A stretch of DNA of 64,000 nucleotides from the NCBI GenBank assembly GCA_039566865.1, contig CM076958.1:7850501-7914500 (forward strand), read 5' to 3'. The position numbers and the translations under genes are program-made. This document shows positions 12,150 through 25,820 of this stretch, piece by piece. The notes beneath the pieces were generated by a model, which made no database searches, was not told the DNA's origin, and saw nothing but the letters and a program-made list of their open reading frames with translations. The DNA comes from Aurelia coerulea (Eukaryota > Cnidaria > Scyphozoa > Semaeostomeae > Ulmaridae). Position 1 is the stretch's first letter. Every line of letters starts with the position of its first letter.

Positions 12150-15100
12150 CTTTTCTCTAAGAAAAAAAATATATCAACACAAAAAGTGTTGATTAACGTA
12201 CTTTAGTAACTACAATCTATATTATAAAGAGTATTGCACTCGTCGTTCTTTAACACTTTAGTTCTGCCAGATGCTTCTTCTATAGCACTATATTAGTGCT
12301 GAAGCAACCATTCTTGGAAAAATTACTATAGAAATTAGTTTTTTCTAAAGTCTCATTTTAGCTTTACTGCATAAACAAACATCGATTAATTAAATGTTTA
12401 TTTTCTCAAAGAAAACAAACTATAAACGCAAAAAATGGCTATTAACGTACTTTAGTAGCTAAAATCTATATTATAAAGAGTATTGCACTCATCGTCCTTT
12501 AAATCTTTAGTTTTACAAGTAACTACTTTTGTAGCACTATATTAGTGCTGAAGCAACCATTCTTGGAAAAATTACTATAGAAATTAGTTTTTTCTTTAGT
12601 CTCACTTTTGCTTTACTGCATAAACAAACATCGATTAATTAAAGTTCCTTTTGTCAAGGAAAACAAATTATAAACACAAAAAGTGTAGATTAACGTACAG
12701 TTACAATTTAGTGTATTTACAAATTATATTATATAGAGTATTGCACTCATTGTTCTTCAAAACTTTAGCTCTACCAGTAACTCCTTTTATAGCACTATTT
12801 TAGTGCTGCAGCAACCATTCTTGGAAAAATATCTATAGAAATTAGTTTTTTCTTTAGTCTCATTTTAGCTTTACTGCATAAACAAACATCGATTAATTAA
12901 ATGTTCATTTTCTCAAAGAAAACAAAATATCAACACATTAAGTGGGGATTAACGTATTCTAGTAGCTAAAATTTATACTATAAAGAGTATTGCACTCATC
13001 GTCCTTTAAAACTTTAGTTCTACCAGTAACTCCTTTTATAGAACTATATCAGTGCTGCAGCATCCATTCTTGGAAAAATTACTATAGACATTAGTTTTTT
13101 CGTTCGTCTAAATTGAGCTTTACTCCATAAACAAACATCGATTAATTAAAAGATTATTTTCTCAATGAAAACAAATAATAAACACAAAAAGTGTGGATTA
13201 ACGTACTTTAGTAGCTAAAATTTATATTATAAACAGTATTGCACTCATCAAGCTTTAAAACTTTAGTTCTACAAGTAACTTCTTTCTAGTACTATATTTG
13301 TGCTTTAGCAACCTTTTTTGGAAACATTACCATAGACAATAGTTTTTTCTTTAGTCTCATTTTACCTTCACTGCATGAACAAACATCGATTAAATAAATG
13401 TTTATTTACTCAAAGAAAACAAAATATAAACACAAAAAAATGGGGATTAACGTACTTTAGCAGCTAAAATTTATACTATAAAGAGTATTGGACTCATCGT
13501 TCTTTAAAAGTTTAGTTTTGCCAGTTACTTCTTTTATAGCACTATATTAGTGCTGCAGCAACCATTTTTGGAAACATTACTATAGACATTAGTTTTTTCG
13601 TTCGTCTAAATTTAGCTTTACTGCATAAACAAACATCGATTAATTAAAAGTTTAATTCCACAAAGAAAACAAATTATAAACACAAAAAGGGTGGATTAAC
13701 GTACTTTAGTAGCTAAAATTTATATTATAAACAGTATTGCACTCATCAAGCTTTAAAACTTTAGATCTACCAGTAACTTCTTTCTAGTACTATATCAGTG
13801 CTTCAGCAACCATTTTTGGAAACATTACTATACACAACAATTTTTTCTTTAGTTCCATTTTACCTTCACAGCATGGACAAACATCGATTAAATAAATGTT
13901 CATTTTCTCAAAGAAACAATATTAAAACACAAAAAGTATTGATGAACGTACTTTAATAGCTACAATTTATATTATAAATAGTATTGCCCTCATCGTTCTT
14001 TAAAACTTTAATTCTACCAGTTACTTCTTTCATAGCACTATATTAGTGCCGCAGCAGCCATTCTTGGAAAAATTACTTAAGACATTAGTTTTTTCTTTAG
14101 TTTCAATTTAGCTTTACTCATAAACAAACATTGGTTAATTAAAAGTTTATTTTCTCAAAGAAATAAAAATATAAACACAAAAAGTGTAGAAAAACGTACT
14201 TTAGTAGCTACAATATATATTATAAAGAGTATTGCACTCATCGTTCCTTACAACTTAAGTTCTGCCAGTTACTTCTTTTATAGCACTATATTAGTGCTGC
14301 AGCAACCATTCTTGGTAACATTACTATAGACATTAGTTTTTTCGTTCGTCTAAATTGAGCTTTACTCCATAAACAAACATCGATTAATTAAAAGATTATT
14401 TTCTCAATGAAAACAAATAATAAACACAAAAAGTGTGAATTAACGTACTTTTGTAGCTAAAATTTATATTATAAACAGTATTGCACTCATCAAGCTTTAA
14501 AACTTTAGTTCTACCAGTAACTTCTTTCTAGTACTATATCTGTGCTTTAGCAACCTTTTTTGGAAACATTACCATAGACAATAGTTTTTTCTTTAGTCTC
14601 ATTTTACCTTCACTGCATGAACAAACATCGATTAAATAAATGTTTATTTACTCAAAGAAAACAAAATATAAACACAAAAAATGGGGATTAACGTACTTTA
14701 GCAGCTAAAGATTATATTATAAACAATATTGGACTCATCGTTCTTTAAAACGTTAATTTTGGCAGTTGCTTCTTTTATAGCACTATATTAGTGCTGCAGA
14801 AACCATTCTTGGAAACATTACTATAGACATTAGTTTTTTCGTTCGTCTAAATTGAGCTTTACTCCATAAACAAACATCGATTAATTAAAAGATTATTTTC
14901 TCAATGAAAACAAATAATAAACACAAAAAGTGTGGATTAACGTACTTTAGTAGCTAAAATTTATATTATAAACAGTATTGCACTCATCAAGCTTTAAAAC
15001 TTTAGTTCTACCAGTAACTTCTTTCTAGTACTATATTTGTGCTTTAGCAACCTTTTTTGGAAACATTACCATAGACCATAGTTTTTTCTTTAGTCTCATT

Positions 15101-15414
15101 TTACCTTCACTGCATGAACAAAAATCGATTAAATAAATGTTTATTTACTCAAAGAAAACAAAATATAAACACAAAAAATGGGGATTAACGTACTTTAGCA
15201 GCTAAAATTTATACTATAAAGAGTATTGGACTCATCGTTCTTTAAAAGTTTAGTTTTGCCAGTTACTTCTTTTATAGCACTATATTAGTGCTGCAGCAAC
15301 CATTCTTGGAAACATTACTATAGACATTAGTTTTTTCGTTCGTCTAAATTTAGCTTTACTGCATAAACAAACATCGATTAATTAAAAGTTTAATTCCTCA
15401 AAGAAAACAAATTA

Positions 15415-18400
15415 TAAACACAAAAAGTGTGGATTAACGTACTTTAGTAGCTAAAATTTATATTATAAACAGTATTGCACTCATCAAGCTTTAAAACTTT
15501 AGTTCTACCAGTAACTTCTTTCTAGTACTATATTTGTGCTTTAGCAACCTTTTTTGGAAACATTACCATAGACCATAGTTTTTTCTTTAGTCTCATTTTA
15601 CCTTCACTGCATGAACAAAAATCGATTAAATAAATGTTTATTTACTCAAAGAAAACAAAATATATACACAAAAAATGGGGATTAAATTTATACTATAAAG
15701 AGTATTGGACTCATCGTTCTTTAAAAGTTTAGTTTTGCCAGTTACTTCTTTTATAGCACTATATTAGTGCTGCAGCAACCATTCTTGGAAACATTACTAT
15801 AGACATTAGTTTTTTCGTTCGTCTAAATTTAGCTTTACTGCATAAACAAACATCGATTAATTAAAAGTTTAATTCCTCAAAGAAAACAAATTATAAACAC
15901 AAAAAGGGTGGATTAACGTACTTTAGTAGCTAAAATTTATATTATAAACAGTATTGCACTCATCAAGCTTTAAAACTTTAGTTCTACCAGTAACTTCTCT
16001 CTAGTACTATATTAGTGCTGCAGCAACAATTCTTCAAAACATTTCTATAGACATTAGTTTTTTCTTTAGTCTCATTTTACCTTTACTGCATAAGTCGTCA
16101 TCGATTAATTAAATGTTTATTTTCCAAAAGAAAAAAAAATATAAACACCAAAAGTGGCGATTAACGTACTTTAGTAGCTAAAATTTATTTTCTAAAGAGT
16201 AATGCACTCATTGTTCTACAAAACTTTAGTTCTACCAGTTTCTTCTTTTATAGCACTATATTAGTTCTCAGCAACCATTCTTTGGAAACATTACTATAGA
16301 CATTAGTTTTTTGTTCGTCTAAATTTCGCTTTACTGCATAAACAAACATCGATTAATTAAAAGTTTATTTTCTCAGAGAAAACAAATAATAGACACAAAA
16401 AGTGTGAATTAACGTACTTTAGTAGCTAAAATTTATATTATAAACAGTATTGCACTCATCAAGCTTTAAAATTGTAGTTCTACCAGTAACTTCTTTCTAG
16501 TACAATATTAGTGCTTCAGCAACCTTTGTTGGAAACATTACCATACACAATAGTTTTTTCTTTAGTCTCATTTTACCTTCACTGCATGAACAAACATCGA
16601 TTAAATAAATGTTCTTTTTCTCAAAGAAAACAAAATATAAACACAAAAAATGGGTATTAACGTACTTTAGTAGCTAAAATTTATATTATAAAGAGTTTTG
16701 GACTCATCGTTCTTTAAAACTTTAGCTTTTCCAGTTACTTCTTTTATAGCACTATATTAGTGCTGCAGCAACCATTCTTGGTAACATTACTATAGACATT
16801 AGTTTTTTCGTTCGTCTAAATTGAGCTTTACTCCATAAACAAACATCGATTAATTAAAAGATTATTTTCTCAATGAAAACAAATAATAAACACAAAAAGT
16901 GTGAATTAACGTACTTTTGTAGCTAAAATTTATATTATAAACAGTATTGCACTCATCAAGCTTTAAAACTTTAGTTCTACCAGTAACTTCTTTCTAGTAC
17001 TATATCTGTGCTTTAGCAACCTTTTTTGGAAACATTACCATAGACAATAGTTTTTTCTTTAGTCTCATTTTACCTTCACTGCATGAACAAACATCGATTA
17101 AATAAATGTTTATTTACTCAAAGAAAACAAAATATAAACACAAAAAATGGGGATTAACGTACTGTAGCAGCTAAAATTTATATTATAAACAATATTGGAC
17201 TCATCGTTCTTTAAAACTTTAATTTTGCCAGTTACTTCTTTTATAGCACTATATTAGTGCTGCAGCAACCATTCTTGGAAACATTACTATAGACATTAGT
17301 TTTTTCGTTCGTCTAAATTTAGCTTTAATTAAAAGTTTAATTCCTCAAAGAAAACAAATTATAAACACAAAAAGGGTGGATTAACGTACTTTAGTAGCTA
17401 AAATTTATATTATAAACAGTATTGCACTCATCAAGCTTTAAAACTTTACTTCTACCAGTAACTTCTCTCTAGTACTATATTAGTGCTGCAGCAACAATTC
17501 TTCAAAACATTTCTATCGACATTAGTTTTTTCTTTAGTCTCTTTTTCGCTTTACTGCATAAACCGACATTGATTAATTAGAAGTTTATTTTCTCAAATAA
17601 AACAAATTATAAAAACAAAAAATTGTAGATAAACATACTTTAGTAGCTACAATTTATATTATAAACAATATGGCACTAATCAAGCTTTAAAACTTTAGTT
17701 CTACCAGTAACTTCTTTCTAGTACTATATCAGCAACCATTTTCGGAAACATTACCATACACAATAGTTTTTTCTCTAGTCTCATATTACCTTCACTGCAT
17801 GAACAAACATTGATTAAATAAAAGTTTTGTTTTCTCAAAGAAAACAATATTAAAACACAAAAAGGGTTGATTAACGTACTTTAATAGCTACAATTTTATT
17901 ATAAAGAGTATTGCACTCATCGTTCTTTAAAACTTTAGTCCTTCCAGTTACTTCTTTTATATTAGTGCTGCAGCAACAATTTTTGAAAGCATTTCTATAG
18001 ACATTAGTTTTTTCTTTAGTCTCATTTTAACTTTACTGCATAAACAAACAATGATTAATTAAATATTTATTTTCCCAAAGATAGCAAAATATAAACACAA
18101 AAAATGGAGATTAACGTACTTTAGCAGCTAAAATTTATATTATAAAGAGTATTGGACTAATCGTTCTTTGAAATTGTAGTTTTGCCAGTTACTTCTGTTA
18201 TAGCACTATATTAGTGCTGCAGCAACAATTCCTGGAAACATTACTATAGACATTAGTTTTTTCTTTAGTCTCATTTTAACTTTAATGTATAAACAAATAT
18301 CGATTAATTAAATGTTCATTTTCCCAAAGAAAAAAAAATATAAACACAAAAAGTGTGGATTAACGTACTTTAGTAGCTAAAATTTATATTATAAAGAGTA

Positions 18401-19085
18401 TTGGACTAATCGTTCTTTGAAATTGTAGTTTTGCCAGTTACTTCTGTTATAGCACTATATTAGTGCTGCAGCAACCATTCTTGGTAACATTACTATAGAC
18501 ATTAGTTTTTTCGTTCGTCTAAATTGAGCTTTACTCCATAAACAAACATCGATTAATTAAAAGATTATTTTCTCAATGAAAACAAATTATAAACACAAAA
18601 AGTGTGAATTAACGTACTTTTGTAGCTAAAATTTATATTATAAACAGTATTGCACTCATCAAGCTTTAAAACTTTAGTTCTACCAGTAACTTCTTTCTAG
18701 TACTATATCTGTGCTTTAGCAACCTTTTTTGGAAACATTACCATAGACAATAGTTTTTTCTTTAGTCTCATTTTACCTTCACTGCATGAACAAACATCGA
18801 TTAAATAAATGTTTATTTACTCAAAGAAAACAAAATATAAACACAAAAAATGGGGATTAACGTACTTTAGCAGCTAAAGATTATATTATAAACAATATTG
18901 GACTCATCGTTCTTTAAAACGTTAATTTTGGCAGTTGCTTCTTTTATAGCACTATATTAGTGCTGCAGAAACCATTCTTGGAAACATTACTATAGACATT
19001 AGTTTTTTCGTTCGTCTAAATTGAGCTTTACTCCATAAACAAACATCGATTAATTAAAAGATTATTTTCTCAATGAAAACAAATA
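15415..19085 (+). repeat. 15-monomer higher-order repeat, unit 1
   Basis: This unit is collinear with the next one at offsets of 3,672 bp before an 18-bp deletion, 3,690 bp after it, and 3,712 bp after a 22-bp deletion. Matching landmarks include CATAGACCATAG (15569 vs 19241), TTTAGCTTTTCCAGTTACTT (16721 vs 20411) and the truncated junction CTATATCAGCAACCATTTTC (about 17724 vs 21437). Unit-specific changes are the 18-bp deletion at about 15685 and the 22-bp deletion at about 17327. Boundaries are estimated to within a few tens of bases. Confidence 0.85.
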
Positions 19086-22000
19086 ATAAACACAAAAAGT
19101 GTGGATTAACGTACTTTAGTAGCTAAAATTTATATTATAAACAGTATTGCACTCATCAAGCTTTAAAACTTTAGTTCTACCAGTAACTTCTTTCTAGTAC
19201 TATATTTGTGCTTTAGCAACCTTTTTTGGAAACATTACCATAGACCATAGTTTTTTCTTTAGTCTCATTTTACCTTCACTGCATGAACAAAAATCGATTA
19301 AATAAATGTTTATTTACTCAAAGAAAACAAAATATATACACAAAAAATGGGGATTAACGTACTTTAGCAGCTAAAATTTATACTATAAAGAGTATTGGAC
19401 TCATCGTTCTTTAAAAGTTTAGTTTTGCCAGTTACTTCTTTTATAGCACTATATTAGTGCTGCAGCAACCATTCTTGGAAACATTACTATAGACATTAGT
19501 TTTTTCGTTCGTCTAAATTTAGCTTTACTGCATAAACAAACATCGATTAATTAAAAGTTTAATTCCTCAAAGAAAACAAATTATAAACACAAAAAGGGTG
19601 GATTAACGTACTTTAGTAGCTAAAATTTATATTATAAACAGTATTGCACTCATCAAGCTTTAAAACTTTAGTTCTACCAGTAACTTCTCTCTAGTACTAT
19701 ATTAGTGCTGCAGCAACAATTCTTCAAAACATTTCTATAGACATTAGTTTTTTCTTTAGTCTCATTTTACCTTTACTGCATAAGTCGTCATCGATTAATT
19801 AAATGTTTATTTTCCAAAAGAAAAAAAAATATAAACACCAAAAGTGGCGATTAACGTACTTTAGTAGCTAAAATTTATTTTCTAAAGAGTAATGCACTCA
19901 TTGTTCTACAAAACTTTAGTTCTACCAGTTTCTTCTTTTATAGCACTATATTAGTTCTCAGCAACCATTCTTTGGAAACATTACTATAGACATTAGTTTT
20001 TTGTTCGTCTAAATTTCGCTTTACTGCATAAACAAACATCGATTAATTAAAAGTTTATTTTCTCAGAGAAAACAAATAATAGACACAAAAAGTGTGAATT
20101 AACGTACTTTAGTAGCTAAAATTTATATTATAAACAGTATTGCACTCATCAAGCTTTAAAATTGTAGTTCTACCAGTAACTTCTTTCTAGTACAATATTA
20201 GTGCTTCAGCAACCTTTGTTGGAAACATTACCATACACAATAGTTTTTTCTTTAGTCTCATTTTACCTTCACTGCATGAACAAACATCGATTAAATAAAT
20301 GTTCTTTTTCTCAAAGAAAACAAAATATAAACACAAAAAATGGGTATTAACGTACTTTAGTAGCTAAAATTTATATTATAAAGAGTTTTGGACTCATCGT
20401 TCTTTAAAACTTTAGCTTTTCCAGTTACTTCTTTTATAGCACTATATTAGTGCTGCAGCAACCATTCTTGGTAACATTACTATAGACATTAGTTTTTTCG
20501 TTCGTCTAAATTGAGCTTTACTCCATAAACAAACATCGATTAATTAAAAGATTATTTTCTCAATGAAAACAAATAATAAACACAAAAAGTGTGAATTAAC
20601 GTACTTTTGTAGCTAAAATTTATATTATAAACAGTATTGCACTCATCAAGCTTTAAAACTTTAGTTCTACCAGTAACTTCTTTCTAGTACTATATCTGTG
20701 CTTTAGCAACCTTTTTTGGAAACATTACCATAGACAATAGTTTTTTCTTTAGTCTCATTTTACCTTCACTGCATGAACAAACATCGATTAAATAAATGTT
20801 TATTTACTCAAAGAAAACAAAATATAAACACAAAAAATGGGGATTAACGTACTTTAGCAGCTAAAATTTATATTATAAACAATATTGGACTCATCGTTCT
20901 TTAAAACTTTAATTTTGCCAGTTACTTCTTTTATAGCACTATATTAGTGCTGCAGCAACCATTCTTGGAAACATTACTATAGACATTAGTTTTTTCGTTC
21001 GTCTAAATTTAGCTTTACTGCATAAACAAACATCGATTAATTAAAAGTTTAATTCCTCAAAGAAAACAAATTATAAACACAAAAAGGGTGGATTAACGTA
21101 CTTTAGTAGCTAAAATTTATATTATAAACAGTATTGCACTCATCAAGCTTTAAAACTTTAGTTCTACCAGTAACTTCTCTCTAGTACTATATTAGTGCTG
21201 CAGCAACAATTCTTCAAAACATTTCTATCGACATTAGTTTTTTCTTTAGTCTCATTTTAGCTTTACTGCATAAACCGACATTGATTAATTAGAAGTTTAT
21301 TTTCTCAAATAAAACAAATTATAAAAACAAAAAATTGTAGATAAACATACTTTAGTAGCTACAATTTATATTATAAACAATATGGCACTAATCAAGCTTT
21401 AAAACTTTAGTTCTACCAGTAACTTCTTTCTAGTACTATATCAGCAACCATTTTCGGAAACATTACCATACACAATAGTTTTTTCTCTAGTCTCATTTTA
21501 CCTTCACTGCATGAACAAACATTGATTAAATAAAAGTTTTGTTTTCTCAAAGAAAACAATATTAAAACACAAAAAGGGTTGATTAACGTACTTTAATAGC
21601 TACAATTTTATTATAAAGAGTATTGCACTCATCGTTCTTTAAAACTTTAGTCCTTCCAGTTACTTCTTTTATATTAGTGCTGCAGCAACAATTTTTGAAA
21701 GCATTTCTATAGACATTAGTTTTTTCTTTAGTCTCATTTTAACTTTACTGCATAAACAAACAATGATTAATTAAATATTTATTTTCCCAAAGATAACAAA
21801 ATATAAACACAAAAAATGGGGATTAACGTACTTTAGCAGCTAAAATTTACATTATAAAGAGTATTGGACTAATCGTTCTTTGAAATTGTAGTTTTGCCAG
21901 TTACTTCTGTTATAGCACTATATTAGTGCTGCAGCAACAATTCCTGGAAACATTACTATAGACATTAGTTTTTTCTTTAGTCTCATTTTAACTTTAATGT

Positions 22001-22798
22001 ATAAACAAATATCGATTAATTAAATGTTCATTTTCCCAAAGAAAACAAAATATAAACACAAAAAGTGTGGATTAACGTACTTTAGTAGCTAAAATTTATA
22101 TTATAAAGAGTATTGGACTAATCGTTCTTTGAAATTGTAGTTTTGCCAGTTACTTCTGTTATAGCACTATATTAGTGCTGCAGCAACCATTCTTGGTAAC
22201 ATTACTATAGACATTAGTTTTTTCGTTCGTCTAAATTGAGCTTTACTCCATAAACAAACATCGATTAATTAAAAGATTATTTTCTCAATGAAAACAAATA
22301 ATAAACACAAAAAGTGTGAATTAACGTACTTTTGTAGCTAAAATTTATATTATAAACAGTATTGCACTCATCAAGCTTTAAAACTTTAGTTCTACCAGTA
22401 ACTTCTTTCTAGTACTATATCTGTGCTTTAGCAACCTTTTTTGGAAACATTACCATAGACAATAGTTTTTTCTTTAGTCTCATTTTACCTTCACTGCATG
22501 AACAAACATCGATTAAATAAATGTTTATTTACTCAAAGAAAACAAAATATAAACACAAAAAATGGGGATTAACGTACTTTCGCAGCTAAAGATTATATTA
22601 TAAACAATATTGGACTCATCGTTCTTTAAAACTTTAATTTTGGCAGTTGCTTCTTTTATAGCACTATATTAGTGCTGCAGAAACCATTCTTGGAAACATT
22701 ACTATAGACATTAGTTTTTTCGTTCGTCTAAATTGAGCTTTACTCCATAAACAAACATCGATTAATTAAAAGATTATTTTCTCAATGAAAACAAATAA
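19086..22798 (+). repeat. 15-monomer higher-order repeat, unit 2
   Basis: This is the second tandem copy of the unit of about 3.7 kb, without the 18-bp and 22-bp deletions of unit 1. It differs from unit 1 by few substitutions. It is also collinear with 56.4-59.5 kb at an offset of about 37,330 bp. Its end passes into a third, truncated copy starting near 22,800. Confidence 0.85.
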
Positions 22799-25700
22799 TA
22801 AACACAAAAAGTGTGGATTAACGTACTTTAGTAGCTAAAATTTATATTATAAACAGTATTGCACTCATCAAGCTTTAAAACTTTAGTTCTACCAGTAACT
22901 TCTTTCTAGTACTATATTTGTGCTTTAGCAACCTTTTTTGGAAACATTACCATAGACCATAGTTTCTTCGTTAGTCTCATTTTACCTTCACTGCATGAAC
23001 AAACATCGATTAAATAAATGTTTATTTACTCAAAGAAACAAAATATAAACACAAAAAATGGGGATTAAATTTATACTATAAAGAGTATTGGACTCATCGT
23101 TCTTTAAAAGTTTAGTTTTGCCAGTTACTTCTTTTATAGCACTATATTAGTGCTGCAGCAACCATTCTTGGAAACATTACTATAGACATTAGTTTTTTCG
23201 TTCGTCTAAATTTAGCTTTACTGCATAAACAAACATTGATTAATTAAAAGTTTAATTCCTCAAAGAAAACAAATTATAAACACAAAAAGGGTGGATTAAC
23301 GTACTTTAGTAGCTAAAATTTATATTATAAACAGTATTGCACTCATCAAGCTTTAAAACTTTACTTCTACCAGTAACTTCTCTCTAGTACTATATTAGTG
23401 CTGCAGCAACAATTCTTCAAAACATTTCTATAGACATTAGTTTTTTCTTTAGTCTCATTTTACCTTTACTGCATAAGTCGTCATCGATTAATTAAATGTT
23501 TATTTTCCAAAAGAAAAAAAAATATAAACACCAAAAGTGGCGATTAACGTACTTTAGTAGCTAAAATTTATTTTCTAAAGAGTAATGCACTCATTGTTCT
23601 ACAAAACTTTAGTTCTACCAGTTTCTTCTTTTATAGCACTATATTAGTTCTCAGCAACCATTCTTTGGAAACATTACTATAGACATTAGTTTTTTGTTCG
23701 TCTAAATTTCGCTTTACTGCATAAACAAACATCGATTAATTAAAAGTTTATTTTCTCAGAGAAAACAAATAATAGACACAAAAAGTGTGAATTAACGTAC
23801 TTTAGTAGCTAAAATTTATATTATAAACAGTATTGCACTCATCAAGCTTTAAAACTTTAGTTCTACCAGTAACTTCTCTCTAGTACTATATTAGTGCTGC
23901 AGCAACAATTCTTCAAAACATTTCTATAGACATTAGTTTTTTCTTTAGTCTCATTTTAGCTTTACTGCATAAGTCGTCATCGATTAATTAAATGTTCATT
24001 TTCCCAAAGAAAACAAAATATAAACACAAAAAGTGTGGATTAACGTACTTTAGTAGCTAAAATTTATATTATAAAGAGTATTGGACTAATCGTTCTTTGA
24101 AATTGTAGTTTTGCCAGTTACTTCTGTTATAGCACTATATTAGTGCTGCAGCAACCATTCTTGGTAACATTACTATAGACATTAGTTTTTTCGTTCGTCT
24201 AAATTGAGCTTTACTCTATAAACAAACATCGATTAATTAAAAGATTATTTTCTCAATGAAAACAAATAATAAACACAAAAAGTGTGAATTAACGTACTTT
24301 TGTAGCTAAAATTTATATTATAAACAGTATTGCACTCATCAAGCTTTAAAACTTTAGTTCTACCAGTAACTTCTTTCTAGTACTATATCTGTGCTTTAGC
24401 AACCTTTTTTGGAAACATTACCATAGACAATAGTTTTTTCTTTAGTCTCATTTTACCTTCACTGCATGAACAAACATCGATTAAATAAATGTTTATTTAC
24501 TCAAAGAAAACAAAATATAAACACAAAAAATGGGGATTAACGTACTTTCGCAGCTAAAGATTATATTATAAACAATATTGGACTCATCGTTCTTTAAAAC
24601 TTTAATTTTGGCAGTTGCTTCTTTTATAGCACTATATTAGTGCTGCAGAAACCATTCTTGGAAACATTACTATAGACATTAGTTTTTTCGTTCGTCTAAA
24701 TTGAGCTTTACTCCATAAACAAACATCGATTAATTAAAAGATTATTTTCTCAATGAAAACAAATAATAAACACAAAAAGTGTGGATTAACGTACTTTAGT
24801 AGCTAAAATTTATATTATAAACAGTATTGCACTCATCAAGCTTTAAAACTTTAGTTCTACCAGTAACTTCTTTCTAGTACTATATTTGTGCTTTAGCAAC
24901 CTTTTTTGGAAACATTACCATAGACAATAGTTTTTTCTTTAGTCTCATTTTACCTTCACTGCATGAACAAACATCGATTAAATAAATGTTTATTTACTCA
25001 AAGAAAACAAAATATAAACACAAAAAATGGGGATTAAATTTATACTATAAAGAGTATTGGACTCATCGTTCTTTAAAAGTTTAGTTTTGCCAGTTACTTC
25101 TTTTATAGCACTATATTAGTGCTGCAGCAACCATTCTTGGAAACATTACTATAGACATTAGTTTTTTCGTTCGTCTAAATTTAGCTTTACTGCATAAACA
25201 AACATCGATTAATTAAAAGTTTAATTCCTCAAAGAAAACAAATTATAAACACAAAAAGGGTGGATTAACGTACTTTAGTAGCTAAAATTTATATTATAAA
25301 CAGTATTGCACTCATCAAGCTTTAAAACTTTAGTTCTACCAGTAACTTCTCTCTAGTACTATATTAGTGCTGCAGCAACAATTCTTCAAAACATTTCTAT
25401 AGACATTAGTTTTTTCTTTAGTCTCATTTTACCTTTACTGCATAAGTCGTCATCGATTAATTAAATGTTTATTTTCCAAAAGAAAAAAAAATATAAACAC
25501 CAAAAGTGGCGATTAACGTACTTTAGTAGCTAAAATTTATTTTCTAAAGAGTAATGCACTCATCGTTCTACAAAACTTTAGTTCTACCAGTTACTTCTTT
25601 ATAGCACTATATTAGTTCTGCAGCAACCATTCTTTGGAAACATTACTATAGACATTAGTTTTTTGTTCGTCTAAATTTCGCTTTACTGCATAAACAAACA

Positions 25701-25820
25701 TCGATTAATTAAAAGTTTATTTTCTCAGAGAAAACAAATAATAGACACAAAAAGTGTGAATTAACGTACTTTAGTAGCTAAAATTTATATTATAAACAGT
25801 ATTGCACTCATCAAGCTTTA
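22013..25820 (+). repeat. 8-monomer tandem duplication (1,968 bp)
   Basis: Sequence from about 22,013 to 23,850 repeats from about 23,981 to 25,820 at a constant offset of 1,968 bp. For example, TTGGTAACATTAC lies at 22193 and 24161, and CATCAAGCTT at 23344 and 25312. The junction falls in CGATTAATTAAATGTT near 23,985. It is superimposed on the 15-monomer organisation and looks like a later unequal exchange. Confidence 0.82.
22799..23850 (+). repeat. Truncated higher-order unit
   Basis: This begins like units 1 and 2 (CATAGACCATAG near 22,953, then the 18-bp deletion allele near 23,065). It follows them through the TTAGTTCTCAGCAACC landmark near 23,650 and leaves the unit near 23,850, jumping to a different monomer phase of the unit. 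About four monomers are retained. Confidence 0.75.

Larger units (their letters stand above)
1..15180 (+). repeat. Segmental duplication, copy 1
   Basis: This is paralogous to 35778-51979 in three collinear blocks. 1-2802 matches 35778-38579 (offset 35,777). About 2834-10168 matches 39879-47215 (offset 37,045-37,047), including the LINE. About 10418-15180 matches 47217-51979 (offset 36,798-36,799). The first break is the foldback element plus about 1.5 monomers present only in copy 2. The second break is exactly one monomer (249 bp) present only in copy 1. Short patches such as 12,541-12,600 and 13,590-13,610 match other monomers better and look converted. Confidence 0.88.
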
